Part shown: positions 7,260-16,524 of the stretch, in pieces
Position numbering within the stretch: the stretch's first letter is position 1
How the letters are laid out: the number at the start of each line of letters is the position of its first letter
Source of the DNA: Anaeromassilibacillus senegalensis
GTDB lineage: Bacteria > Bacillota > Clostridia > Oscillospirales > Acutalibacteraceae
Direction: 5' to 3'
Assembly: GCF_001261775.1 (NCBI RefSeq)
Contig: NZ_LN868538.1
Coordinates: forward strand, 947,652 to 1,011,651
DNA: 64,000 nucleotides
Translations under genes and position numbers: made by a program
Notes under the pieces: model-generated
Told to the model about the DNA's origin: nothing
Database searches by the model: none
The model's input: the letters and a program-made list of their open reading frames with translations, nothing else

Positions 7260-9503
7260 TTAAGAGCAATGCGAATATCCGCACTGGCGGCAGGTCACAC
7301 AGCCGCCCTCGTGCTCCAACTTTTCGCCGCACTCCGGGCAGAAATGCATCCGGCCCGCGATGTCGACCTTGCCGCGCGGCTGCGGCGCGGGCGCGGCAAA
7401 TTCCTTCCAGTTTCCCAGCTCCACCTGCTGCTTCCACACCTTTTCGATCACCCGGGCAATCGCATCTGGGCAAGAAGTGCATTTCAGCCCCGGCTGCCGG
7501 ATGGTCGACGGGCAGCGGATCCCGCGCAGCTGGTTGATAATGGTCTTCACATCGATCCCGCTGCGCAGAGAAATGGAGACCAGGCGGGCCGTCGCCTCGC
7601 TCTGGGACGGGCAGCCTCCGGCCTTGCCGGTGTTGGTGAACACCTCACAGATGCCCTTGTCGTCGTAATTCACGGTGATATACAGGTTGCCGCAGCCAAT
7701 CTGCACGCGCTCCGTAATCCCCTGCACCAGATCCGGGCGCGGGCGCGGCACAATCGGACCCGACGGCTCCCCGGATTCGGCTTCCCCGTCCTTTTTGACC
7801 TTGCCGATGTTCAGCACCTGCTCGCTGCGGCTGCCGTCGCGGTAGATGGTGACACCCTTGCAGCCCAGATGGAATGCCAAACTGTACACCTCCGCCACTT
7901 CTTTCCGCGTTGCATCGTGACAGAAATTAACCGTTTTGGAAACCGCGTTATCCGTGCCGCGCTGAAACGCCGCCTGCATACAGATATGGTCTTCCGGACT
8001 GATATCGTGCGCGGATACGAATACACGGCGCAGATCCTCCGGCAGCTCTTCTATGTGCGCAATGGTTCCCTCTTTTACAATCCGCTTCATCAGTTCGTCG
8101 GAATACAGGCCGCGCTTTTCCAGCTCCGCCCGCAGGATGGGATTGACCTCCACCATCTCCATGCCGTCCATGATATTGCGGATATAGACGTAGCCGAATA
8201 CCGGCTCCACACCGGAGGAACAGCCCGCAATGATGGAGAGGGTGCCCGTGGGCGCGATGGTCGTGATGGTCCCGTTGCGCTGGGGCGTCTCCTGCGGCAG
8301 GATGCTCTCTTCAAACAGCGGAAACGCGCCGCGCTGCACCGCAAGGGCCGCGCTCTCCTCACGCCCGCAGGCCGTGATAAACTTCATCACTTTTTCACCC
8401 AGGGTAACCGCCTCATCGGAATTGTAGGGGATGCCCATCAACAGCAGGCTGTCCGCCCAGCCCATTACGCCCAGTCCGATTTTGCGCGTCTGCTTGGTCA
8501 CAAAGTCGATGCTGTCCAGCGGGTATTTGTTGACATCAATCACATTGTCCAGGAAATGCACCGCCAGTTTGACGGTGCGCTCCAGCTTCTCCCATTCGAA
8601 CGCATATGTACCGCCCTGCTCCTTCAGCATCCGGGTCAGGTTGATGGATCCCAGATTGCAGGACTCGTACGGCAGCAGCGGCTGCTCACCGCAGGGGTTG
8701 GTGGATTCAATCTCCCCCTGGGACGGCACAATATTGTCTCGATTGAGGCGGTCCAGGAAGATGATACCCGGTTCGCCATTGCGCCACGCCGCGTCCACAA
8801 TCCGATCAAACACATCCCGCGCGCGCAGCTTCTTCACCACCTGCCGGGTGTGCGGGTCCACCAGCTCATAGTCGCCGCCGGTCTCAACCGCGTTCATGAA
8901 TGCCTCCGTCAGGCCGACGGAAATATTGAAATTGGTGATCTCCGCGTTGCTGCTCTTGCAGTCGATAAACTCCAGGATATCCGGATGGTCCACGCGCAGG
9001 ATTCCCATATTGGCCCCGCGCCGGGTGCCGCCCTGTTTGACAGCCTCCGTCGCCATATTGAACACCTTCATAAAGCTGATCGGCCCGGACGCCACACCGC
9101 CGGTCGAGTTGACGGTACTGCCCTTTTGACGCAATCGCGAGAAAGAAAAACCCGTGCCGCCGCCGCTCTTGTGAATCAGCGCGGCCTGTTTGATCGCCTC
9201 GAAGATCGCGTCCATGCTGTCCTCCACCGGCAGCACAAAGCACGCGGAGAGCTGCCCCAACGGGCGGCCCGCATTCATCAGCGTGGGAGAGTTCGGCAGG
9301 AACTCCAAATTGGTCATCAGGTCATAAAATGTTTTTTTCGTCTGCTCCACATCCGCGTTTTTATCGTGCAGCAGGTCCGCCGAGGCAATCGCGCCCGCCA
9401 CACGCTGGAACATGCCGTCTACCGTCTCCACGGTGTTGCCCTCCGCGTCCCGGATCAAATATCGTTTTTCCAGCACCAGTCTGGCATTTTCTGAAACTCC
9501 CAT
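7260..9503 (-). CDS. nrdJ: adenosylcobalamin-dependent (class II) ribonucleoside-diphosphate reductase
   Basis: Reduces ribonucleotides to deoxyribonucleotides using coenzyme B12, so it works with or without oxygen. The 747-aa protein has the catalytic chain EFLPNSPTLMNAG, LSACFVLPV, the IHKSGGGTGFSFS loop, the radical-site motif NPCGEQPLLPYESCNLGSINL, and the PTGTLSIIAG segment. The C-terminal 35 residues form a CPECGEK...CRQCG zinc-ribbon/redox tail. Start ATG at 9503 has GGAAGGA about 10 bases upstream. It is transcribed alone. No ATP-cone is seen at the N-terminus. Cofactor supply fits the cobO gene at the left of the window. Confidence 0.96.
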   Translation of the reverse strand: MGVSENARLVLEKRYLIRDAEGNTVETVDGMFQRVAGAIASADLLHDKNADVEQTKKTFYDLMTNLEFLPNSPTLMNAGRPLGQLSACFVLPVEDSMDAIFEAIKQAALIHKSGGGTGFSFSRLRQKGSTVNSTGGVASGPISFMKVFNMATEAVKQGGTRRGANMGILRVDHPDILEFIDCKSSNAEITNFNISVGLTEAFMNAVETGGDYELVDPHTRQVVKKLRARDVFDRIVDAAWRNGEPGIIFLDRLNRDNIVPSQGEIESTNPCGEQPLLPYESCNLGSINLTRMLKEQGGTYAFEWEKLERTVKLAVHFLDNVIDVNKYPLDSIDFVTKQTRKIGLGVMGWADSLLLMGIPYNSDEAVTLGEKVMKFITACGREESAALAVQRGAFPLFEESILPQETPQRNGTITTIAPTGTLSIIAGCSSGVEPVFGYVYIRNIMDGMEMVEVNPILRAELEKRGLYSDELMKRIVKEGTIAHIEELPEDLRRVFVSAHDISPEDHICMQAAFQRGTDNAVSKTVNFCHDATRKEVAEVYSLAFHLGCKGVTIYRDGSRSEQVLNIGKVKKDGEAESGEPSGPIVPRPRPDLVQGITERVQIGCGNLYITVNYDDKGICEVFTNTGKAGGCPSQSEATARLVSISLRSGIDVKTIINQLRGIRCPSTIRQPGLKCTSCPDAIARVIEKVWKQQVELGNWKEFAAPAPQPRGKVDIAGRMHFCPECGEKLEHEGGCVTCRQCGYSHCS

Positions 9504-9669
9504 GGGATGTCATCCTTCCGTATCACTTATCTGTTTGGCCGGCGGCCCCTGTGGGGGTCTGTTTCCTTTGCTCCGCCGTGGCATACCATATATTGTACCA
9601 CATGATCTCAGAAAATCAACAAATTGTGATCATATAAAAAATTTAACCTTTGTCTTTAAACGCCGTCAT

Positions 9670-10989
9670 TTATTCTGATTCCCTCATTGACACTAATGTA
9701 ATATAAATATCCTCCTTTGAGATTAATTCCAAAGCGCCGTCATATTTTTCCGCCATCTCTTTCACTATTTTCAACCCAAGACGGTGATATTTCCCTTCCT
9801 TGCTTTTGGGCTTCGCGGTGGAATCACAGGAATTTTCCACCTTGATAACCAAGAAACCTGCGTTATTCTGCGCCGTTATGGAAAGATACTTGTCTTTGAC
9901 AACTTCTCCCTCATTTGCTTCTATCGCGTTATCCAGCAAATTGGAAAACACGCACATTAAATCTAAATCGTCAATAGGCGAATCCCGGGCAACAGACACG
10001 TCCACCACCGTCTGAATCCCCAACGAATGCGCTTTCCGGATTTTATCATACAAGACGGCGTCGACAATCCAGTTTTCACAATAACTGATGCCAGTGCTTT
10101 TCTGATATTTCTTCTCCAGCTCCTGCGCATAAGCGTTTGCATGGTCCGCCTGGTTTTTCTCCAGCAGCGTACGGATGGTATACATGTGGTTGACAATGTC
10201 ATGCCGCAATTTTTTTACAGTTTGTTCTTCTATTTGCATCTCCATGTAATGCTGCTTTTGCAGTTCCTGTTCTTCTTTCAAATAATAATTTTGAACCTCC
10301 AGCTCTTTTTTTCTTGTAACACTTTGAATGACTTTTAGAAGAAGGAAATCTGCTGTAAAGCAAATGATCGTACCCAACATTATGATAGGAACATATTGAT
10401 CTACATACGCAGGATACGCCTTCATAAGCTTATCGCCTGTAGCATAGATAACCACCATCAATATCAACTGGCTTAAAGGAAAAACACTAAAACATACAAA
10501 CATTTTCAAATTAATTGAATGTGTATTTCTCTTAATGAAGATTCCTGTCAAATAGTATAATATCGCCATAATACAACAATCAAACGAAATCATTAAAATC
10601 ATATATTGAGGATTTTTTTCTATATACCTGATCGTAATTCCAGTTATTGATGAAGTCATAACAACGGTAAGCTCTGATAAGCCTAATACGATACTATCCG
10701 TGAGAACAGCAAATACCTTTTTCCCAAAGCTATCAGAAAAAAGGAAAAAAACAAATGATATTACAAAAAACAAACCCAGTGCTTGCTTCAGTAAGAGGTT
10801 GTCGTAAATGGCCAGAACACTGCAGCTTAAAAGAAAAAGAAAAAGACTTTGTAATCCCAGTATAACTGATTTGTGGGTCTTGGGCGTTAGAACATAGCCG
10901 TAATATACCGCTCTGATCATAGCCATTGTAGCATTCCCAATTACTGCAATTAAAAAAGATGTACTTGTTATCTCTTCCAAATCAAACAT
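9670..10989 (-). CDS. GHKL sensor histidine kinase, AgrC/ComD-like (copy B)
   Basis: Membrane sensor kinase of about 439 aa partnering the LytTR regulator at 12357. The N-terminal 220 residues contain six or seven hydrophobic helices, followed by a coiled region, the phospho-acceptor motif KLRHDIVNHMYTI, and a GHKL ATPase domain (DLMCVFSNLLDNAIEAN N-box, then YHRLGLKIVKEMAEKYDG). I start at the ATG at 10987-10989, with AAGGGGA upstream; a TTG 12 codons earlier is less likely. It is the second of two tandem paralogues. Its C-terminal half is about 90% identical in DNA to copy A, while the sensor half is clearly diverged. No AgrB/AgrD was found nearby. Confidence 0.9.
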   Translation of the reverse strand: MFDLEEITSTSFLIAVIGNATMAMIRAVYYGYVLTPKTHKSVILGLQSLFLFLLSCSVLAIYDNLLLKQALGLFFVISFVFFLFSDSFGKKVFAVLTDSIVLGLSELTVVMTSSITGITIRYIEKNPQYMILMISFDCCIMAILYYLTGIFIKRNTHSINLKMFVCFSVFPLSQLILMVVIYATGDKLMKAYPAYVDQYVPIIMLGTIICFTADFLLLKVIQSVTRKKELEVQNYYLKEEQELQKQHYMEMQIEEQTVKKLRHDIVNHMYTIRTLLEKNQADHANAYAQELEKKYQKSTGISYCENWIVDAVLYDKIRKAHSLGIQTVVDVSVARDSPIDDLDLMCVFSNLLDNAIEANEGEVVKDKYLSITAQNNAGFLVIKVENSCDSTAKPKSKEGKYHRLGLKIVKEMAEKYDGALELISKEDIYITLVSMRESE

Positions 10990-11031
10990 AATTGTTCCCC
11001 TTGATTCACGGTCATTACTACTCAAAACTGA

Positions 11032-12360
11032 TCAGTCTATTATTGCTTCCCTCATTGACACCAACGTAATATAAGTATTTCCCCTTTGGATCAACTCCAG
11101 AGCGCCGTCATATTTTTCCGCCATCTCTTTCACTATTTTCAACCCAAGACGGTGATATTTCCCTTCCTTGCTTTTGGGCTTTGCGGTAGGATCACAGGAA
11201 TTCTCTACCTTGATAACCAAAAACCCCGCGTTATTCTGCGCGGTTATAGAAAGATACTTGTCCTCGACCGCTTCTTCCTCATTCGCTTCTATTGCGTTAT
11301 CCAGCAAATTGGAAAACACGCACATTAAATCCAAATCGTCGATTGCCGAATCCCGGGCAACAGACACGTCCACAGCCGTCTGAATACCTGACGAATGTGC
11401 TTTCCTGATTTTACTATACAGAACAGCGTCGACAATCCAGTTTTCACAATAACTGATGCCGGTACTTTTTTGATACTTCTTCTCCAGTTTTTGCGCGTAC
11501 GCATTTGCATAGTCCGCTTGGTTTTTCTCCAGCAGCGTATGGATGGTATACATGTGATTGACAATATCGTGCCGCAGTTTTTTGACCGCCTGTTCTTCTA
11601 TTTGCAGCTCCATATAATGCTGTTTTTGCAAGGTCTTTTCCTCCTGCAAATAGTGATTTTGAACCTCCAGCTCCTTTTTCCTTGCAACGCTCTGGATGAC
11701 CTTTAAAAGAGAAAAGTCCGCTACAAAGCAGCCCGCTACCGCTATCAGCAAAAACAGTCTGTATTTTTCGGTATAAAGGGGGTCTCCATTTATAAGCATC
11801 GTGTGAAAGAAGGCCAGCAGGATCAACTGGCTTAAAGGGAAAATGCTGAAATAGGCAAAGCTCCTTTGATCCAGGGAATGAACCTTTCGATTGAGAAACA
11901 TGGACATTAAGTAATATAGTACCGCTAAACAGCAACACATCAGCAAATGGAAATAGAATGCAGTTTCAGAATTTTCTGCGACTCCTCCAAGCGCGTTTTC
12001 CGATGATCCTATGACCCATACAGAGACGGCGGTTTCCGACAATCCTATCATAATATCGTCGGAAAAAACAACAAACAATCTTTTATTCCATTTATCTCTG
12101 AAAAGCAGTGTCAAAAGCAGAAAACCCAACGAAAGATAAAGTGCCTGTTTTAACCACAGATATTCATAAAACAAGGCCGCCAAAAAGCAGATGACTAAAC
12201 CGCCAAGCATCGCCAACAAGAAGGTTGCTGGTTTCCGGCGCTTTGGCGTCAGGACCGAGACATAATAGGTTGTCCGCATAATCAGCAGGATCACTTCGGC
12301 AGCCAAATAGATTTCCAGTGGACCTGATACAGCTCTTGCTCCCAAGCCCCTCATTTTCAT
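11032..12360 (-). CDS. GHKL sensor histidine kinase, AgrC/ComD-like (copy A)
   Basis: A 442-residue membrane kinase with the same layout as copy B: a multi-helix N-terminal sensor (residues about 15-215), KLRHDIVNHMYTIHTLL with the phosphorylated His, then GHKL N-box DLMCVFSNLLDNAIEANEEE and the HRLGLKIVKEMAEKYDG G-box helix. Its ATG overlaps the stop of the response regulator gene (ATGA), indicating translational coupling, with GGGGGATG as ribosome binding site. The sensor differs from copy B in sequence, so the pair may read two signals through one regulator. Confidence 0.92.
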   Translation of the reverse strand: MKMRGLGARAVSGPLEIYLAAEVILLIMRTTYYVSVLTPKRRKPATFLLAMLGGLVICFLAALFYEYLWLKQALYLSLGFLLLTLLFRDKWNKRLFVVFSDDIMIGLSETAVSVWVIGSSENALGGVAENSETAFYFHLLMCCCLAVLYYLMSMFLNRKVHSLDQRSFAYFSIFPLSQLILLAFFHTMLINGDPLYTEKYRLFLLIAVAGCFVADFSLLKVIQSVARKKELEVQNHYLQEEKTLQKQHYMELQIEEQAVKKLRHDIVNHMYTIHTLLEKNQADYANAYAQKLEKKYQKSTGISYCENWIVDAVLYSKIRKAHSSGIQTAVDVSVARDSAIDDLDLMCVFSNLLDNAIEANEEEAVEDKYLSITAQNNAGFLVIKVENSCDPTAKPKSKEGKYHRLGLKIVKEMAEKYDGALELIQRGNTYITLVSMREAIID

Positions 12361-13076
12361 ACTAAAACATCCCCCGCAAATTTTAACATGCTTTTCTTCA
12401 TGTTGTCATAGTATTTTCTGCCGACAGCGATCCTCTGGCCGTTGCTCAGGTAAGCTTCCGTCCTTAAACAGCGGTCAACATATGCGGCATTGACCACGTA
12501 ACTCCGGTGACAGCGGATAAAGGCAAAGGAGGACGACCTTTCTATCAATCCGTCCAGATTCTCCGAAGTCTCAACAATTTTCTCCTGTTTACAATGGATG
12601 AATGTCTTCCGCGATATGCGTTCCATGTACATAATGTCGCCAAGGGACAGAAATATTTTCCCCTCTTTCTGGTACACGGTCAATTTGGAAGACCCCTGCA
12701 CATACGTGTCCTTTGCCTTTTCGATCGCTTCGGGCAATCTTGCTTTCAGTTCCGTTTTCAATATAAAATACACATGATTTGCGCTGTACACCTCTGTCGC
12801 ATAATTGAGATGGCCTGTGACAAATATGATCCTGCATACAGGATTTTCCTGGTTGATGTGCCGGGCAAGCGCAATCCCATCCATTTCTTTTTCCGCCAGC
12901 GATATATCCAGAAGCGCTATATGCAGTTTTTCACAGTGCTCCTGATCATCGAGCAATTCCTGGGCGCTGGCATACGTCAGGATGCGGTGCGGCTGAAGCG
13001 CCAGTACCTGATCCACCGCATCCTGGAGAATAGCTAAATCCTGGGCAAGGTCGTCACACACCGCTATGTACAACAC
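12357..13076 (-). CDS. LytTR-family response regulator (AgrA-like)
   Basis: A receiver domain (YIAVCDD acidic pocket, phospho-acceptor Asp in LHIALLDISL, then FVTGH and the Lys in FILKTE) followed by a LytTR DNA-binding domain (ISRKTFIHCKQEKIVETSENLDGL, then FAFIRCHRSYVVNAAYV, ending in SNGQRIAVGRKYYDNMKKSM). It is first in a three-gene leftward operon with the two histidine kinases. Start is uncertain: GTG at 13082 lies only 1-2 bases after GGGGAGG, while GTG at 13076 has normal spacing and is preferred here. The divergent intergenic region to 13280 is the obvious place for its binding sites. Confidence 0.92.
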   Translation of the reverse strand: MLYIAVCDDLAQDLAILQDAVDQVLALQPHRILTYASAQELLDDQEHCEKLHIALLDISLAEKEMDGIALARHINQENPVCRIIFVTGHLNYATEVYSANHVYFILKTELKARLPEAIEKAKDTYVQGSSKLTVYQKEGKIFLSLGDIMYMERISRKTFIHCKQEKIVETSENLDGLIERSSSFAFIRCHRSYVVNAAYVDRCLRTEAYLSNGQRIAVGRKYYDNMKKSMLKFAGDVLV

Positions 13077-13204
13077 AGGCACCCCTCCCCGCTAAAATAT
13101 CTACAAACCGCATATAGACTTATTTTAACGAATGATTCCAAAATTCGCAACCAGATTGTTTTGGTTAATCATGACATTAACTTTGCACTTCATGTAAAAC
13201 GTCT

Positions 13205-13234
13205 TTCACAAAGTGTTTTTTCTGCTATTATAAT
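13205..13234 (+). promoter_or_regulatory. promoter for the WG-repeat lipoprotein gene
   Basis: TTCACA (13205-13210), an 18-base spacer and a perfect TATAAT (13229-13234). It is in the divergent region shared with the LytTR regulator gene. Confidence 0.65.
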
Positions 13235-13279
13235 ATTATTACTTACTAAAAATTTCAGAAAGCGAGGAAGAAATAAATT

Positions 13280-14239
13280 GTGAAAAAGTTAATAGTCTCT
13301 GTCAATGTTATCTTATTTATTTTACTATGTGCATGCGGAGTTGCAAACATTTCTTCTAACACTGGATCAATTCCCACAAATACAGTTTCCTCCAATTCCC
13401 AAACGAATATGGCTCCTATCTCTTCAGTGAACACTGAAAGTACTACAAGCTCTGATATTGAAAATTCGCAGGTTCTTCCAGAAACCAAGGCTAATTCCAG
13501 TAATTCAGAAGCAGTCTATGCAGAGGAATCTTCGATGCCTTCTTCATCCACAAATCCATTATATGAAAAATTGGAAGAATACGAATCGCATGGATCAAAT
13601 TTTCATGATGGGCTTATGTGGGTAAAGAAAAATCTTTCAACTTATAACGAAACCGCTTATGGATATGGCTTTATTGACGAATCCGGAGATTTAGTCATTC
13701 CTATAAATCGTCGATGGAAAGGCGTAAATGATTTTTCCGATGAACGAGCTATTATGTATGTCGATACAAGTGCTCGGAATGATGTCACCTACGATATTAT
13801 TGACACCACAGGAACCATATTAACCAGCGTGGAAGTTAAAGGTATAGGCCGTCATCCCTTCACAGGATTTGATGGTGGTTATTGTTTATTTGGCAGTTTT
13901 GAAAGCGCTAAAATTTATAATTCAAATGGAGTGCAGACAGGAACCATGGAGACCAATCCATTACACGATGACATTACTTTCTTTTCAAAATGGTCCAATG
14001 ATATTATTTGCATACAGTCCACCGATATATATCGATGGATTTCCAGTAGTGGAGAGGTTCTTTGGGGGACATCCCAAAAAAAGGATGGATTTCAAATCAT
14101 TTCCTCTCCGAGCACAATGACCTACGATGATCAAGGACTCGTTCATTTCGAGATTATAGGTGCAGATGATAAAAAATATAAAGTTACTTATGATAAGAAA
14201 GGAGTCATGGTAGGAGAACCCCAAAAAACAACATCTTAA
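13280..14239 (+). CDS. WG-repeat lipoprotein
   Basis: A 319-residue predicted surface lipoprotein. GTG start with GAGGA upstream; residues 1-19 are a signal peptide ending in the lipobox LCAC. Residues 20-90 are a Ser/Asn/Thr-rich linker. From about residue 120 there is a WG (KWG) beta repeat, YGYGFIDESGDLVIPINRRWKGVNDFSDERA, followed by less regular repeats (TYDIIDTTGTILTS, AKIYNSNGVQTG, IYRWISSSGEVLWG). Codon use is AT-rich relative to the housekeeping genes. It diverges from the LytTR/kinase operon and is a plausible target or signal partner of it, though that is inference from position only. Confidence 0.85.
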   Translation: MKKLIVSVNVILFILLCACGVANISSNTGSIPTNTVSSNSQTNMAPISSVNTESTTSSDIENSQVLPETKANSSNSEAVYAEESSMPSSSTNPLYEKLEEYESHGSNFHDGLMWVKKNLSTYNETAYGYGFIDESGDLVIPINRRWKGVNDFSDERAIMYVDTSARNDVTYDIIDTTGTILTSVEVKGIGRHPFTGFDGGYCLFGSFESAKIYNSNGVQTGTMETNPLHDDITFFSKWSNDIICIQSTDIYRWISSSGEVLWGTSQKKDGFQIISSPSTMTYDDQGLVHFEIIGADDKKYKVTYDKKGVMVGEPQKTTS

Positions 14240-14302
14240 AAATTCGGTTTTGGAAATGGTATTATACATTCTTAATAATACCTCAAGAAAGAAGGTGGCC
14301 TA

Positions 14303-14521
14303 ATGTTTTGGTTTTGGGTGGTTATCATTCTTTTATTCGTTATGAGCATTTGGACTCCGGTTCTCACTGTTTTGGGGATCCTCTCAGGAATTGGAGCTGT
14401 CGTTGTACTAATTGCAGCAATAAATTCGATAAGAGACGGTGAAGTATTTGGGGGTATTTTTCTATGCCTCCTTGCTGTCCTCGTCGGATGCGTTGCCGTT
14501 TTCTTCTTTGCTATCGCGTAA
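14303..14521 (+). CDS. small membrane protein (72 aa), unknown function
   Basis: Almost entirely hydrophobic: two or three transmembrane helices (MFWFWVVIILLFVM..., ILSGIGAVVVLIAAIN, IFLCLLAVLVGCVAVFFF) separated by a short SIRDGEVFG loop. GAAGGTGG lies 6 bases before the ATG. It follows the lipoprotein gene by 63 bases and precedes another tiny gene. It is too short for a transporter; it may be a helper of the neighbouring sensing genes or an unrelated small membrane protein. Confidence 0.7.
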   Translation: MFWFWVVIILLFVMSIWTPVLTVLGILSGIGAVVVLIAAINSIRDGEVFGGIFLCLLAVLVGCVAVFFFAIA

Positions 14522-14618
14522 CAAACATATATATTCTTAATATGAACATTATGATTATACCTGTCTATAATCATAACGTAAATTAACTTAACAATTCATA
14601 TAAAAAGGAGGGGAAATC

Positions 14619-14711
14619 ATGAATTGGCATGGTGGATCGTGTCTCTGTCCAGCGTGTTTTTTAACAGCGTTTGGCGCAGGAATCGCTTATCTCTTTGGTT
14701 TTAGATGGTAA
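14619..14711 (+). CDS. 30-residue cysteine-containing microprotein
   Basis: ATG at 14619 follows AAGGAGGGG, the strongest ribosome binding site in this region. The product begins MNWHGGSCLCPACF and continues as one hydrophobic, Gly/aromatic-rich helix ending FGFRW. The three Cys in CLCPAC could bind metal or form a crosslink. It is followed by a strong terminator at 14782. I know no family. It is too short for routine gene finding, and the call rests on ribosome binding site, composition and position. Confidence 0.55.
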   Translation: MNWHGGSCLCPACFLTAFGAGIAYLFGFRW

Positions 14712-14781
14712 CTTAACAGTTAATATTAATAATCTGACAGGATGTTATTAATATTTTATGTCGTTATTGAAAAACATGTGC

Positions 14782-14829
14782 AAAAACGGCACTCTTGGCG
14801 CTTAAGAAATCGCCAAGAGTGCCGTTTTT
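14782..14829 (+). terminator. perfect 19-bp stem terminator
   Basis: AAAAACGGCACTCTTGGCG (14782-14800) pairs exactly with 14811-14829; loop of 10 bases; A-tract before and T-tract after, so it can work in both directions. It ends the lipoprotein/small-protein unit. Confidence 0.95.
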
Positions 14830-15099
14830 CACTTGATATTTTTACACATCCTGCAAGAAAACCTTCTTCTGACCGGTATTAAAATCAGAGGTTCTGAAAT
14901 ATGAGATGGTTCTTCCTGGTTCTTCTGCCCCAGCCCATGCGGCGGGGCAGCCAACACCTTGTCTGGACAAAAATCTTTGGACAGGCTTCCATCCGCTTCG
15001 TAAAAGGCGTAAAATAGAGATAATTCCTCAGAACCCCTTACGGAAGCATCTACCGCTCAATCACAGCAGCCATACATACAGAAAGCGAGAAACAAAACC

Positions 15100-16239
15100 A
15101 TGTATTCCTTAAAACAATTTTTACTGGTGACAACGGCCCTTTTCCTCCCCCTGCTGTCAACCGCGCCCTTTTCCAAGCAGACGCCTGACACCGCGCCGCC
15201 CGTGGACACGCCCTACCACGAAACGGCCCGGTACAACAGTCCGGAACCCGACCAATATGCCGCCTGCCTGCATTATCTGGAAAGCAACCGGACGGATTAC
15301 CTTGCCTATCAGCAAAAACACCCGGAGCTGAACGCATGGGATGTGGTGACGCAGGTCAACATCGGCCTGAACCGTCCGTTTTACACGGGAATCCAGACCG
15401 TGGACGACCCCAATAGCCTGCTGGTGCTCTGCAACAAATACCGGAAGCTGCCGGACGGTTACGCGCCTGCCGACCTGCGCAGCCTTTCCTCCGGGCTGGC
15501 CGCCGGGTCCGCCAACCAGATGCGGCGCGAAGCGGCGGACGCCTTTGAAGCCCTGTGCGCCGACGCCAAAGCGGCGGGCTATACCATCCGGGCACAGTCG
15601 GCCTACCGCAGTTATTCCACGCAAAAATCCCTGTATGCGCGCTATGCCGCGCGGGACGGGGCCGCGGGCGCGGATGTCTACAGCGCACGGGCGGGCCACT
15701 CGGACCACCAGACTGGCCTGGTCGTCGACGTCAAAAACGCCACACAGCCCTATAACCGCTTTGGACAAACCGCCGAATACCAGTGGGCGAAGGACAACAT
15801 TCACAAATATGGCTTTATTATCCACTATCCAGAGGGAACACAATCGATCACCGGCTATAAAACGGAGGAATGGCACTGGCGGTACGTGGGGAAGGAAGCC
15901 GCGACGGCTATTTACAACCTCGGCATCACGCTGGATGAATACTGCGCCATCTTTTTAACCGGCAATGCGTCCGGAACTCCCTCCCTGACCAGCGATACGC
16001 CGGGACAAATCTCCGTAAAGGCCGGAGACACTTATACCTTCCTGCTCAAGCCGCAGGGCGCTTTGCAGGTTCCGACCTTCACCACCGGCAACGGGGAGGT
16101 GCTCGCCACCTGCGGCCTGGTTTACCGCGGCGGCAATTACTACGTCTCCGTGCGGGGCGCCGCCCCGGGCAGCACCAACGTGTATGCCTCCTTTCCCGGA
16201 CAAACACCGGTCAGCTATTGCTCGGTAACGGTTTCTTAA
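15100..16239 (+). CDS. VanY/DacB-type D-alanyl-D-alanine carboxypeptidase with a C-terminal surface domain
   Basis: Secreted zinc peptidase that trims D-Ala from peptidoglycan stems. Residues 1-22 are a signal peptide. The VanY core (about 135-285) has SAYRSYSTQ, GHSDHQTGLVVD (His200, Asp210) and EWHWRY (His259) as metal ligands. Residues 298-379 form an extra domain (SDTPGQISVKAG... ending YCSVTVS) that is a divergent version of the terminal domain of the four giant glycosidases at 30-62 kb. The first Cys of the glycosidase version is missing here, and a different Cys (ATCGLV) is present. Upstream ribosome binding site is weak (AGCGAGAAA). The domain link suggests that this enzyme and the glycosidases share one surface location. 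Confidence 0.92.
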   Translation: MYSLKQFLLVTTALFLPLLSTAPFSKQTPDTAPPVDTPYHETARYNSPEPDQYAACLHYLESNRTDYLAYQQKHPELNAWDVVTQVNIGLNRPFYTGIQTVDDPNSLLVLCNKYRKLPDGYAPADLRSLSSGLAAGSANQMRREAADAFEALCADAKAAGYTIRAQSAYRSYSTQKSLYARYAARDGAAGADVYSARAGHSDHQTGLVVDVKNATQPYNRFGQTAEYQWAKDNIHKYGFIIHYPEGTQSITGYKTEEWHWRYVGKEAATAIYNLGITLDEYCAIFLTGNASGTPSLTSDTPGQISVKAGDTYTFLLKPQGALQVPTFTTGNGEVLATCGLVYRGGNYYVSVRGAAPGSTNVYASFPGQTPVSYCSVTVS

Positions 16240-16524
16240 CACCGCGTATGCCACATTTTGTTGAACGGCCCGGATGGATCTCGTTGCAAAATGAAATGAT
16301 GCCAAATCGTACAAAGAAACAATTTTTTATAAGAAAAAACGCCTTTGAAAATGGCCTTTCACAGCCAGATTCAGAGGCATGTTTGTGCAGTTTTTCCTAA
16401 AGAGCTATTTTGCAACACGCCTTAAAGTATACGTTGGGAAAGCAGAAAAAGCCCCAGAGACAGCATGTTGCCTTATAAATGCAATATCACTCGTTCCCTC
16501 TCGCTCTTCTCAGGAAAAGAGGAT

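Noticed and set aside
14619..14711. The microprotein as an AgrD-type autoinducer precursor
   Set aside because: It lacks an amphipathic leader, a central Cys with a following hydrophobic ring and an acidic tail, and no AgrB gene is present. It was kept only as an unknown microprotein.
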